DNA from: HGM04593 sp045613945
Lineage (GTDB): Bacteria; Bacteroidota; Bacteroidia; Bacteroidales; Bacteroidaceae
Assembly (NCBI GenBank): GCA_045613945.1
Contig: JAZLBZ010000056.1
Coordinates: 1 to 41,124, forward strand
Direction of reading: 5' to 3'
DNA length: 41,124 bases
Shown: positions 21,763 through 28,891 of the stretch, piece by piece
Numbering within the stretch: position 1 is the stretch's first letter
How the letters are laid out: every line of letters begins with the position of its first letter
Program-made: the position numbers and the translations under genes
Notes under the pieces: generated by a model
Told to the model about the DNA's origin: nothing
What the model saw: the letters and a program-made list of their open reading frames with translations, nothing else
The model's database searches: none

Positions 21763-22585
21763 CAAATGGGCGCTTATAGCCCTGACGTTTACATTGATGT
21801 TGGCAGGCTGCAAATCGAACAAGGCTGTCCAGCAGCAATATCAGGAGGAAGAAGTCATTGACGAGAGTTATGTTGTTGCAGGACTAAAGGCTGTCAGCCC
21901 CGACACAACAGCACTGCAGTATCTGTCGGCCGGCACTAACTTAGGATTGACCGTCAACGGCACCAACATCAGTATCAAGGGCAAGTTGCGCATAAAGAGA
22001 GGAGAGGGTGTACAGTTGAGCATCACACCATTGGGCCTTATTGAGGTTGCCTGCATTGAGTTCCTCCCCGACAGAATACATTTCATCAATAAACTCTCCA
22101 AGACCTATACCGAGGTTCCATACTCCGAAGCGGGTGCAATAGGCCTGGGCGGAATAAACTACAAGGTCATCGAGGGCATTTTCCTCAACTACGCCTTCTT
22201 GCCCGACGGACGCCCCGCCTGCTATGGCTTGAAAAAGATGAGCATTCAGGAGCAGGGGAACCATTACCGCCTCGACACAAAGGAGAACAGTGCCATGAAA
22301 TACAGTTTCTTCATTGACAGGAACAGCGGCGACCTTACATCGCTCAGCGGCAAGAGCAGCACAGGAGAGGACGTAAAGTGCGACTACTCCGACTTTGAGA
22401 ACATTGGAGGCGGACTGCAGTTCCCCAACGACATTGACATCAACTTCAAGGGCGGCTCCACCACAATCAGGATTGACATGGAACTGAGTAAGGCAAGCAA
22501 CAAGACATTCAGTTTCTCAAGCCGCAGCATAAGCAGTTCCTATCGCAAGCAGAGCATAGGTGACTTCATCAAGTCAATAAAGTAA
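21746..22585 (+). CDS. DUF4292 outer-envelope lipoprotein
   Basis: The protein has 279 residues with a lipoprotein signal peptide; the lipobox LAGC places the lipidated cysteine at residue 22. The mature part is rich in beta strands (LGLTVNGTNISIKGKLRIK, GVQLSITPLGLIEVACIEF, GLQFPNDIDINFKGG) and matches the DUF4292 family of Bacteroidota. The run of strands with G-K-L-R-I-K-R-G then 'P-L-G-x-x-x-x' looks like the LolA/LolB fold that shuttles or receives lipoproteins; Bacteroidota lack a classical LolB. A LolB-like role is an inference from fold resemblance and location. The start overlaps the TPR gene by 17 bases, and the EnvC-like gene begins 5 bases after its stop. Confidence 0.8.
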   Translation: MERNFSKWALIALTFTLMLAGCKSNKAVQQQYQEEEVIDESYVVAGLKAVSPDTTALQYLSAGTNLGLTVNGTNISIKGKLRIKRGEGVQLSITPLGLIEVACIEFLPDRIHFINKLSKTYTEVPYSEAGAIGLGGINYKVIEGIFLNYAFLPDGRPACYGLKKMSIQEQGNHYRLDTKENSAMKYSFFIDRNSGDLTSLSGKSSTGEDVKCDYSDFENIGGGLQFPNDIDINFKGGSTTIRIDMELSKASNKTFSFSSRSISSSYRKQSIGDFIKSIK

Positions 22586-22590
22586 AAGAT

Positions 22591-23910
22591 ATGAAAAACC
22601 GCATAACCAGCCACATCCTACTACTCTTTTTCTCATTTGCAGCACTATTGAACGTGTACGCACAGAGTGACTCCGTAGAGAGCCTGCGCAGCAAGGCCAA
22701 CACGTTGCGCAAAGAGATAAAGGAGAAGGAGGCCATTCTCACCTCGTCGCAGAAAGACATAAACAGCAGACTCAGCAATCTCAAGATAATAACAGCAAAG
22801 ATTGATGAGTACAAGGCGCTTGTGAGCGTGCTGCAGAAAGAGGTCAAGGCGCTTGACAACAGGATGGCAGGCATTGACAAGGAGATTAGGGCCCTTGACA
22901 AGGATATTGCGGAGAAAGAGAAAAGCGTGGAGATTTCACGCGGAGAGTATGCCGAGGCATTGCGCAAGGCACGCAAATACAACAATTTCGAGAACAAGAT
23001 GATGTTTGTATTCTCGGCCGACGACTTCAATAAGATGGCACGCCGCTACCGCTATGCAAACAGTTATATGAATGCACACAAGGAACTTGCCGACAGCCTG
23101 AAGAAGAGGATTGTTGAACTGGAGGAGAAGAAGGCCGAACTGAAGATGAAGCGTGAAGAACTTGAAAAAGTGCGCGCTGCCAAGAAAGAGTCTCTCAAGG
23201 AACAGGAGGCCGAGCGTGAGCGCATACAGAAACTGGAGAAAGAGCAGAAGAGCATCATCGCCGGACTTGAAAAGGAGAAGAAAAAAGTTCAGGCCGAACT
23301 GAAGAAACAGCGCAAGGAACTCGACAAACTCAACGATGCCATCAAGCGCGAGGTGGAGAAGGTCATAGCAGCCGAAAAGGAAAAGGAGAAAAAGGCACAG
23401 AAGGCACAGCAAGCCGGTAACGGAAAGAAGAAGCAGAAACAGACAAAGGGCGAGACCTCCAAATATAGCGAAGATGCCGGCACTGCAAAGATGTCAGGCA
23501 CATTCCAGGCCAACAAGGGCAAGATGCCAATCCCCATAACAGGAGCATACCTGCTTGTAGACAAGTTTGGAGAGAGAAATGCAGTTGAGGGAAAAGGAAG
23601 CGTGATGATAAACAACGGCGGACTCACCTTCAAGGGCACAAAGGGAGCAAAGGCACGTGCCATCTTCGAGGGCACTGTCTCAACAGTGTTCCACCATAAC
23701 GACTACACCTGTGTGCTTGTACGTCATGGCAAATACATATCGGTATACTGCAACGTAGATAATGTACGTGTGAAAAGCGGCGACAAGATTAAGGCCGGCG
23801 ACATCATTGGAGATGTAACGGTCGATGCCGTAGACGGCAACCCACGACTGCTGTTCCAGTTATACAGTGAAAAGACACTCCTGAACCCCGCCGACTGGCT
23901 TAAACTATAA
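22591..23910 (+). CDS. EnvC-like murein hydrolase activator (degenerate LytM/M23 domain)
   Basis: The protein has 439 residues. A signal peptide (cleavage after VYA, residue ~24) is followed by a long coiled coil (about 30-290, Lys/Glu-rich, e.g. KKRIVELEEKKAELKMKREE), a Lys-rich linker, and a C-terminal LytM/peptidase-M23 domain (about 330-439). The zinc ligands of active M23 enzymes are absent: the HxGxD block reads NNGGLTFKG and the final HxH block reads RLLFQLY. This is the same pattern as EnvC, which activates amidases that split the septal wall without being an enzyme itself. It probably acts in cell division with an N-acetylmuramoyl-alanine amidase encoded elsewhere. It ends the dut-TPR-DUF4292 row and is followed by a strong terminator. 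Confidence 0.85.
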   Translation: MKNRITSHILLLFFSFAALLNVYAQSDSVESLRSKANTLRKEIKEKEAILTSSQKDINSRLSNLKIITAKIDEYKALVSVLQKEVKALDNRMAGIDKEIRALDKDIAEKEKSVEISRGEYAEALRKARKYNNFENKMMFVFSADDFNKMARRYRYANSYMNAHKELADSLKKRIVELEEKKAELKMKREELEKVRAAKKESLKEQEAERERIQKLEKEQKSIIAGLEKEKKKVQAELKKQRKELDKLNDAIKREVEKVIAAEKEKEKKAQKAQQAGNGKKKQKQTKGETSKYSEDAGTAKMSGTFQANKGKMPIPITGAYLLVDKFGERNAVEGKGSVMINNGGLTFKGTKGAKARAIFEGTVSTVFHHNDYTCVLVRHGKYISVYCNVDNVRVKSGDKIKAGDIIGDVTVDAVDGNPRLLFQLYSEKTLLNPADWLKL

Positions 23911-23961
23911 GCAAGGTGAAAACTAGTTGTTGATAGTACCAAGACACAACCATGTGAAATC

Positions 23962-23990
23962 AAAAAAACACAGCAATGCTGTGTTTTTTT
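23962..23990. terminator. Bidirectional terminator between EnvC-like and argD
   Basis: Arms 23962-23974 (AAAAAAACACAGC) and 23978-23990 (GCTGTGTTTTTTT) pair perfectly around AAT. Runs of A and T give a U-tract for transcripts from both sides. Confidence 0.9.
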
Positions 23991-24012
23991 TGCGAAACTC
24001 AGTTTACACATT

Positions 24013-25143
24013 TCAGTTTCCCTGAAGGACTTTCCTGAACTTGTCAATAAAGAGCGCTGCCTGTTCCATAGTCAATGTCAAAGGTGGTAACAAGCGGATG
24101 GTGTTTGTGCCGCTCACACCTGTGAAGATGCGTTCCTCAAAGAGCAGCCTGCGACGGATATCCTTTACCGGTTCATCAAACTCAATGCCAATCATCAAAC
24201 CCTGGCCACGTACCTCCTTGATGCCATCAATCTTCTTCAACTCCCCAAGCAGCCACTCGCCTATCCTGTTCACATTATCGAGCAGATTATCGGCCTCCAT
24301 AACATCGAGCACCGCCTCAACAGCAGCACAGGCAAGGTGGTTGCCACCGAAAGTAGTTCCAAGTTCGCCATATACAGCCTTGAACTTGGGGCTTATGAGC
24401 ACCACGCCCACAGGGAAACCATTGCCGATTCCCTTTGCCTGGGTAATAATGTCGGGCTTTATGCCTGCCCATTGGTGGGCGAAGAATTTTCCGCTGCGCC
24501 CGCAGCCGCTCTGTATCTCGTCAAGGATAAGGGTCGTACCCGTTTCATTGCACAACTGCTGCAACTGCTGCAGGAATGCTGGTGAGGGTATCTGCACACC
24601 GCCGACACCCTGGATACCTTCAATGATGACAGCAGTGACATCACCCTTCTCAATCTCGGCACGTACAGTGTCAATGTCACCCAAAGCAACAAATGTTGTG
24701 TGAGCATTTGCATTGATTGGTGCTACAATCTTGGGATTGTCGGTAACCTCCACTGCAAGCGATGTACGGCCATGAAAAGCCTTATTAAAGGCTATTACGC
24801 GACGTTTGCCGTTCTTGAACGAAGATAGTTTCAGGGCATTCTCATTCGCTTCGGCACCGGAGTTTATAAAAAACAGGCTGTAATCCTCGTAACCGCTAAT
24901 CCTGCCCAGTTTTTCTGCAACACGCTGCTGCAGGGTATTGATGACTGAATTTGAATAGAAGCCAAGCGTTGCAACCTGGTTGCTTATCATCTCCACATAC
25001 TTGGGATGAGCATGACCAATAGATATTACAGCATGACCGCCATAAAGGTCGAGATACTCGTTGCCCTTATCGTCCCACACCTTGCAACCTTCGCCCTTTA
25101 CAATGTTGACATCGAAAAGCGGATATACATCGTACAAATTCAT
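24013..25143 (-). CDS. argD: Acylornithine aminotransferase
   Basis: The protein has 376 residues, a class-III PLP aminotransferase. Lys237 in DIITQAKGIGNG forms the Schiff base with the cofactor, Asp208 in LILDEIQSG contacts its ring nitrogen, and FINSGAEANENALKL binds the phosphate. It converts N-acyl-glutamate semialdehyde to N-acyl-ornithine using glutamate. Bacteroides relatives use N-succinylated intermediates with the succinylornithine-specific carbamoyltransferase, so the substrate here may be the succinyl form; that enzyme is not in the window. It is the last gene of the minus-strand arg set, 19 bases after argC, and shares its terminator region with the EnvC-like gene. Confidence 0.92.
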   Translation of the reverse strand: MNLYDVYPLFDVNIVKGEGCKVWDDKGNEYLDLYGGHAVISIGHAHPKYVEMISNQVATLGFYSNSVINTLQQRVAEKLGRISGYEDYSLFFINSGAEANENALKLSSFKNGKRRVIAFNKAFHGRTSLAVEVTDNPKIVAPINANAHTTFVALGDIDTVRAEIEKGDVTAVIIEGIQGVGGVQIPSPAFLQQLQQLCNETGTTLILDEIQSGCGRSGKFFAHQWAGIKPDIITQAKGIGNGFPVGVVLISPKFKAVYGELGTTFGGNHLACAAVEAVLDVMEADNLLDNVNRIGEWLLGELKKIDGIKEVRGQGLMIGIEFDEPVKDIRRRLLFEERIFTGVSGTNTIRLLPPLTLTMEQAALFIDKFRKVLQGN

Positions 25144-25162
25144 AGTCGATATTTATTACCGG

Positions 25163-26131
25163 TTAGAACGCCGATGGCTTTAACTGTAGGCCTACAGTCT
25201 CGGCAAGACCGAACAACAGGTTCATATTGTGCACAGCAGTGCCGCTTGCGCCCTTGAGAAGATTGTCGATTACTGATGTGATGAGCAGCTTGTCGCCATG
25301 CTTTTCAAGATGTATGAGACACTTGTTGGTGTTCACAACCTGCTTGAGGTCAATTGGACGCTCAACAATGTGTGTAAACGAGTCGCGCTCGTAATAGGTC
25401 TCATAGAGTTTGTACAAGGTCTCGATGTCAAGGTCGCACTTGACAACCAATGTCGCAAAAATTCCGCGTGGGAAACAGCCGCGATAAGGAATAAAGTCAA
25501 TGCTGCCGTCAAAATCGGGCTGCAACTGCTTTATGCTCTGCATAATCTCGGGCACATGCTGATGCTCGAAAGGCTTGTAAATGCTTATATTGTTGTCTCT
25601 CCAGCTGTAGTGGGTTGTTGCCGAAGGCTTCACGCCGGCACCTGTGCTGCCTGTAATTGCATTCACCGACACATCACCCTTGAGCAGGTGCTCCTTTGCC
25701 AATGGCAACAGGCCAAGTTCAATGCAGGTTGCAAAGCAGCCCGGATTAGCTACATAGCGGCTCTTGCATGTGTTGCGGCGGTTGAGTTCGGGAAGACCGT
25801 AGATAAAATCGTGGTCATTGCTCTTTATGCGATAGTCCATTGAGAGGTCAATGATCTTGAGTTCGTCGGGCATGGCATGGCTGTCAAGGAACTTGCGTGT
25901 ATCGCCATGCGCTGTACAGAAGAAGAGCAGGTCAATCTCCTCAAAAGGCATCTCGTTTGTAAACACCAGGTCTGTCTCGCCAAGCAGGCCGCCGTGTACG
26001 TCGGTGATATAATTGCCGGCGTTGCTGGTGCTATGGACAAACTTTATCTCAACTTCGGGGTGCAGCAGCAACAGGCGCAAGAGTTCGCCAGCAGTATATC
26101 CGGCACCACCTATAATTCCAACTTTTATCAT
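25163..26131 (-). CDS. argC: N-acyl-gamma-glutamyl-phosphate reductase
   Basis: The protein has 322 residues. The ATG at 26131 (MIKVGIIGGAGYTAGELLRL) is used instead of a TTG two codons upstream. The N-terminal GxxGxxG-type NADP(H) site is IGGAGYTAGE and the catalytic Cys132 stands in ANPGCFATC, with the second conserved block IDFIPYRGCFPRGI. The enzyme reduces acyl-glutamyl phosphate to the semialdehyde, the third step of arginine synthesis. It has its own promoter-like sequence and is separated from argG by 327 bases, so argC-argD may be a distinct transcript. Confidence 0.95.
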   Translation of the reverse strand: MIKVGIIGGAGYTAGELLRLLLLHPEVEIKFVHSTSNAGNYITDVHGGLLGETDLVFTNEMPFEEIDLLFFCTAHGDTRKFLDSHAMPDELKIIDLSMDYRIKSNDHDFIYGLPELNRRNTCKSRYVANPGCFATCIELGLLPLAKEHLLKGDVSVNAITGSTGAGVKPSATTHYSWRDNNISIYKPFEHQHVPEIMQSIKQLQPDFDGSIDFIPYRGCFPRGIFATLVVKCDLDIETLYKLYETYYERDSFTHIVERPIDLKQVVNTNKCLIHLEKHGDKLLITSVIDNLLKGASGTAVHNMNLLFGLAETVGLQLKPSAF

Positions 26132-26172
26132 ATACAATAAAGTAACTGTTCAAATACTGTTTTACTTGGTTA

Positions 26173-26203
26173 CAAAGATATATTAAACTTGCTTAATAAT
26201 CAA
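26173..26203 (-). promoter_or_regulatory. Candidate promoter for argC-argD
   Basis: On the minus strand TATCTTTG (26180-26173) fits the -7 consensus and lies 42 bases before the ATG at 26131. A TTG (26203-26201) lies 20 bases upstream in place of TTTG. Confidence 0.5.
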
Positions 26204-26280
26204 CTTTTAAATATTTCTTGGGAAAGTGGATAAAAACAAATTCTACCCTTCCTGTTTTATAGAAATGAATAAAAAGATGC

Positions 26281-26455
26281 AGTGCAAGGCTTGCGAAGAC
26301 CTAAAAACCGAAGTTTACTTGAAGTAAATGAGGATTTTCAGGACAAGCGTAACGCAGAAAAAACTTGTGCAAGCGAGTTAAACATAAAGTTTGCTTTAAT
26401 GTTCAACAACGAGCGCAGCCAAGTTTGGGTATTACCCAATGCGCTTTTTAGTCAT
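26281..26455. repeat. Structured, repeat-like element between argG and argC
   Basis: This fills most of the 327-base gap 26132-26458. It holds a perfect dyad TTTACTT-G-AAGTAAA (26314-26328) inside a longer imperfect stem (CCTAAAAACC at 26300-26309 facing GGATTTTCAGG at 26332-26342), and a nested hairpin AGCGCA...TGCGCT enclosing TTGGGTATTACCCAA (about 26413-26446). An open frame (from 26282) runs through it into the argG end, but its product is low-complexity and looks like recurring non-coding elements I associate with Bacteroidota genomes. No terminator U-tract follows argG. Confidence 0.45.
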
Positions 26456-26458
26456 TTC

Positions 26459-27661
26459 TTATATCTTTTCGTCGGGATGACTTGCATAGTATGCACGCAA
26501 AGGTGTTGATGTCACCTTAATGAAGCCTTTGGCATCCTCTGCAGTCCAACCCTTCTGTACCTCGCCATACTCGCCAAGTTTGTTCTTCACTAGGTCGTTT
26601 GGAGAGTCCACACCCACTGTCTCAAAGTGCTTTGGCATGAGTTTGAGAATTGCAGTACCTGTTACATTGCGCTGCGAACTCTCGAGCATTGCCTCAATGT
26701 CGCGCATCACAGGCTCAAGGTACTGGCTCTCGTGCAAGAACATTCCATACCAGTTGGCAACCTGGTCCTTCCAGTACTGCTGCCACTTGCTAAGAGTGTA
26801 CTTCTCGAGGAACTTATGCGCTGCAATGATGAGCATTGGAGCAGCAGCCTCAAAGCCCACACGTCCCTTGATGCCAATGATTGTATCGCCTACATGCATA
26901 TCGCGGCCAATACCGTAGGGAGCACCTATCTCCTCTACCTTCTGTATTGCCTTGATGGGATCGCTGAACTCCTCACCGTTCACAGCCTTGAGCTCGCCAT
27001 TTTCGAATGTAAGGTGCAGTTCCTCCTCGCCCTGTTTCTCAACCTGCTTGAGATATGCACTGTCAGGTAATCCCTGCTTTGAATCGAGAATTTCGCCGCC
27101 GCAGATTGATGTGCCCCAAAGGCCCACATTATACGAGTACTTGAGTTTTGCAAAATCGGCCTTGAAGCCATGCTCGTTAAGGTAGTTCACCTCGTATTCA
27201 CGTGTAAGGGTCATGTCGCGTGTAAGGGTTATGATCTCCACGCCCGGGGCGCACACCAGGAATGTCATGTCAAAGCGTATCTGGTCGTTGCCGGCACCTG
27301 TTGAGCCGTGTGCAATGGCATCGGCACCAATCTCGTTAGCATAGCGTGCAATAGCAAGTGCCTGGAAGATTCTCTCCGATGACACAGAGATTGGGTATGT
27401 GCCGTTGCGCAGCACATTGCCATATATCATATATCGCAAGCTCTTCTCGTAGTACTCCTGTGTAACATCGAGTGTCACATACTCCTTCGCGCCCAGTTTG
27501 TAGGCATTCTCTTCGTTCTGCTTCAGCAGCGCGGGGCTGAAACCGCCTGTGTTTGCGCAGGCCGCATATACCTCGTACCCCTTCTCTTTGGCAAGATACA
27601 TCACTGTGAATGATGTGTCAAGACCACCACTGAATGCAACAACTACTTTTTTCCTCTCCAT
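26459..27661 (-). CDS. argG: Argininosuccinate synthase
   Basis: The protein has 400 residues, normal for the family. The N-terminal ATP pyrophosphatase P-loop VVAFSGGLDTS (7-17) binds ATP, and the conserved blocks AHGSTGAGNDQIRFD and GIKGRVGFEAAAP follow. It joins citrulline and aspartate with ATP to form argininosuccinate, the penultimate step of arginine synthesis (argH is not in the window). It lies 25 bases after the GNAT gene, so argR, GNAT and argG are probably one transcript. A 327-base element-bearing gap separates it from argC. Confidence 0.96.
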   Translation of the reverse strand: MERKKVVVAFSGGLDTSFTVMYLAKEKGYEVYAACANTGGFSPALLKQNEENAYKLGAKEYVTLDVTQEYYEKSLRYMIYGNVLRNGTYPISVSSERIFQALAIARYANEIGADAIAHGSTGAGNDQIRFDMTFLVCAPGVEIITLTRDMTLTREYEVNYLNEHGFKADFAKLKYSYNVGLWGTSICGGEILDSKQGLPDSAYLKQVEKQGEEELHLTFENGELKAVNGEEFSDPIKAIQKVEEIGAPYGIGRDMHVGDTIIGIKGRVGFEAAAPMLIIAAHKFLEKYTLSKWQQYWKDQVANWYGMFLHESQYLEPVMRDIEAMLESSQRNVTGTAILKLMPKHFETVGVDSPNDLVKNKLGEYGEVQKGWTAEDAKGFIKVTSTPLRAYYASHPDEKI

Positions 27662-27686
27662 ATATATTGTCTGTTTTTATCTTATT

Positions 27687-28250
27687 TTACTTCTTGTTAT
27701 GTTTTGCAGGGTCGTAGAGCATTGCTGTGCAGATGCAGTAGCGGCGCTCGGTGCGCATGAGAACATCGTGGTTCACGCAGCCCTCGCATCCCTTCCAGAA
27801 CGCCTCGTCGTCGGTAAGTTCCGAGAATGGCACCGGTACATAGCCCAGTTCTGTATTAATTTTCATCACCGCTCCGCCGCTGGTGAGTCCAAAGAGCTTT
27901 GCATTGGGCCACATTGTGCGCGAGAGTTCAAAGGCTTTTTGCTTGATGCGCCTTGCAAGACCGTGACCGCGAAACTTGTCCTTTACAATAAGTCCTGAGT
28001 TTGCCACATACTGCTTGTTGCCCCAACTCTCAATGTAGCAGAAGCCTGCAAACTCATCACCGGCAATGGCTATTATTGCCTTGCCCTCCTTCATCTTCTG
28101 TTCAACATACTCATGGGTGCGCTTTGCAATACCAGTGCCACGCACCTTTGCTGCCGCAGTGATGGTTTCAAGAATCTCATCGACATATACCTCGTGCGAA
28201 GCGTTTGCTACAATTATTTCAATACCGTCGTTGTAAACTTTTTCGTCCAT
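27687..28250 (-). CDS. GNAT acyltransferase of the arginine operon (glutamate N-acyltransferase candidate)
   Basis: The protein has 187 residues with a GNAT core: CoA-binding loop FRGHGLARRIKQKAF (about 93-107) after the strand NSGLIVKDK, and the closing strand AKLFGLTSGG. The C-terminus is Cys-rich (GCEGCVNHDVLM, RRYCICTAMLY), giving CxxC and CxC pairs that could bind a metal. It stands between argR and argG, as in Bacteroides genomes where no classical ArgA or ArgJ is adjacent. The first step of arginine synthesis, N-acylation of glutamate, needs such an enzyme, so this is the obvious candidate; whether acetyl- or succinyl-CoA is used is unknown. This is an inference from position and fold. 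Confidence 0.75.
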   Translation of the reverse strand: MDEKVYNDGIEIIVANASHEVYVDEILETITAAAKVRGTGIAKRTHEYVEQKMKEGKAIIAIAGDEFAGFCYIESWGNKQYVANSGLIVKDKFRGHGLARRIKQKAFELSRTMWPNAKLFGLTSGGAVMKINTELGYVPVPFSELTDDEAFWKGCEGCVNHDVLMRTERRYCICTAMLYDPAKHNKK

Positions 28251-28261
28251 TTTCTCTGCTA

Positions 28262-28744
28262 TTATATATTTGGTATTATACTCCTTAATGCCCTGAGCAC
28301 TGCGCTGCGTGTTGCATCCTCGGCAACAACGAGCATAACAGTGTCATCGCCAGCTATTGTTCCAAGAATTTCGGGGAAATCGTGGTTGTCAATATGATAA
28401 GCCAATGTACTTGCATAACTTGGCTTAGTGCGTATGACAGCCATGTTGCCCGAGAACTTGATTGACATGAAACCACTTGCCTCCTGTTGGGTTGTCACCG
28501 GGCGCACATCCTCCTGCTTTGAGTCGTGGCGATGCTGGTGCGGACGGGTGAGCACATATCTGTATCGTCCCTGAAGGCCGACGGTCTTCACTACACGCAA
28601 CTGATGGAGGTCACGTGACAAAGTAGCCTGTGTCAGTTTAAAGCCCTCCTGTGCAAGCACGCTAAGCAGTTCCTCCTGTGAGCCAATCTCTTGCGTGGAG
28701 AGTATAAGGCGTATGGCATCGAGACGTGAATTCTTTACTTTCAT
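28262..28744 (-). CDS. argR: Arginine repressor
   Basis: The protein has 160 residues in the standard two domains. The N-terminal winged helix includes GSQEELLSVLAQEGFKLTQA and TLSRDLHQLRVVK, the DNA-recognition helix. The C-terminal hexamerisation and arginine-binding domain ends with ILGTIAGDDTVMLVV; the GTIAGDDT block binds L-arginine. With arginine bound, ArgR represses arginine-synthesis genes. It is the first gene of the set argR-GNAT-argG, with 11 bases to the GNAT gene, which suggests that it represses its own operon. The linker (about 68-92) is unusually His/Gln-rich. Confidence 0.93.
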   Translation of the reverse strand: MKVKNSRLDAIRLILSTQEIGSQEELLSVLAQEGFKLTQATLSRDLHQLRVVKTVGLQGRYRYVLTRPHQHRHDSKQEDVRPVTTQQEASGFMSIKFSGNMAVIRTKPSYASTLAYHIDNHDFPEILGTIAGDDTVMLVVAEDATRSAVLRALRSIIPNI

Positions 28745-28772
28745 AAAATGTATATTTATTACCTACAGGGTG

Positions 28773-28780
28773 CAAATATA
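28773..28780 (-). promoter_or_regulatory. Candidate -7 box for the argR operon
   Basis: On the minus strand TATATTTG, followed by CACC, fits TAnnTTTG and lies 28 bases before the ATG at 28744. No clear -33 box is seen. The sequence just upstream holds repeated ATGCAACTT units. Confidence 0.5.
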
Positions 28781-28810
28781 CACATGTTTAATGAATATAG
28801 TTATCATAAT

Positions 28811-28864
28811 ATGCAACTTTTTATAATAAAAATAAAAAAGCATGCAACTTTTTGCAAGTTGCAT
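28811..28864. repeat. ATGCAACTT units upstream of argR
   Basis: ATGCAACTTTTT occurs at 28811-28822 and 28842-28853 (31 bases apart), and the inverse AAGTTGCAT at 28856-28864. The second and third copies form the ino1 terminator, but the first copy stands free 31 bases upstream of the argR -7 box. A role as an operator is possible but unproven. Confidence 0.3.
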
Positions 28865-28870
28865 GCTTTT
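28836..28870 (-). terminator. Terminator of the inositol-phosphate synthase gene
   Basis: Arms 28836-28850 (AAAAGCATGCAACTT) and 28856-28870 pair perfectly (15 pairs) around five bases. On the minus strand the hairpin is followed by TTTATTTTTATT. It ends the ino1 transcript ahead of argR. Confidence 0.85.
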
Positions 28871-28891
28871 ATCATCAAAATACCCACAGAA

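Noticed and set aside
26282..26509. 75-residue plus-strand frame over the argG end
   Set aside because: The product is low in family likeness, half of it lies in a dyad-rich repeat-like element, and the rest is antisense to argG; treated as an element rather than a gene.
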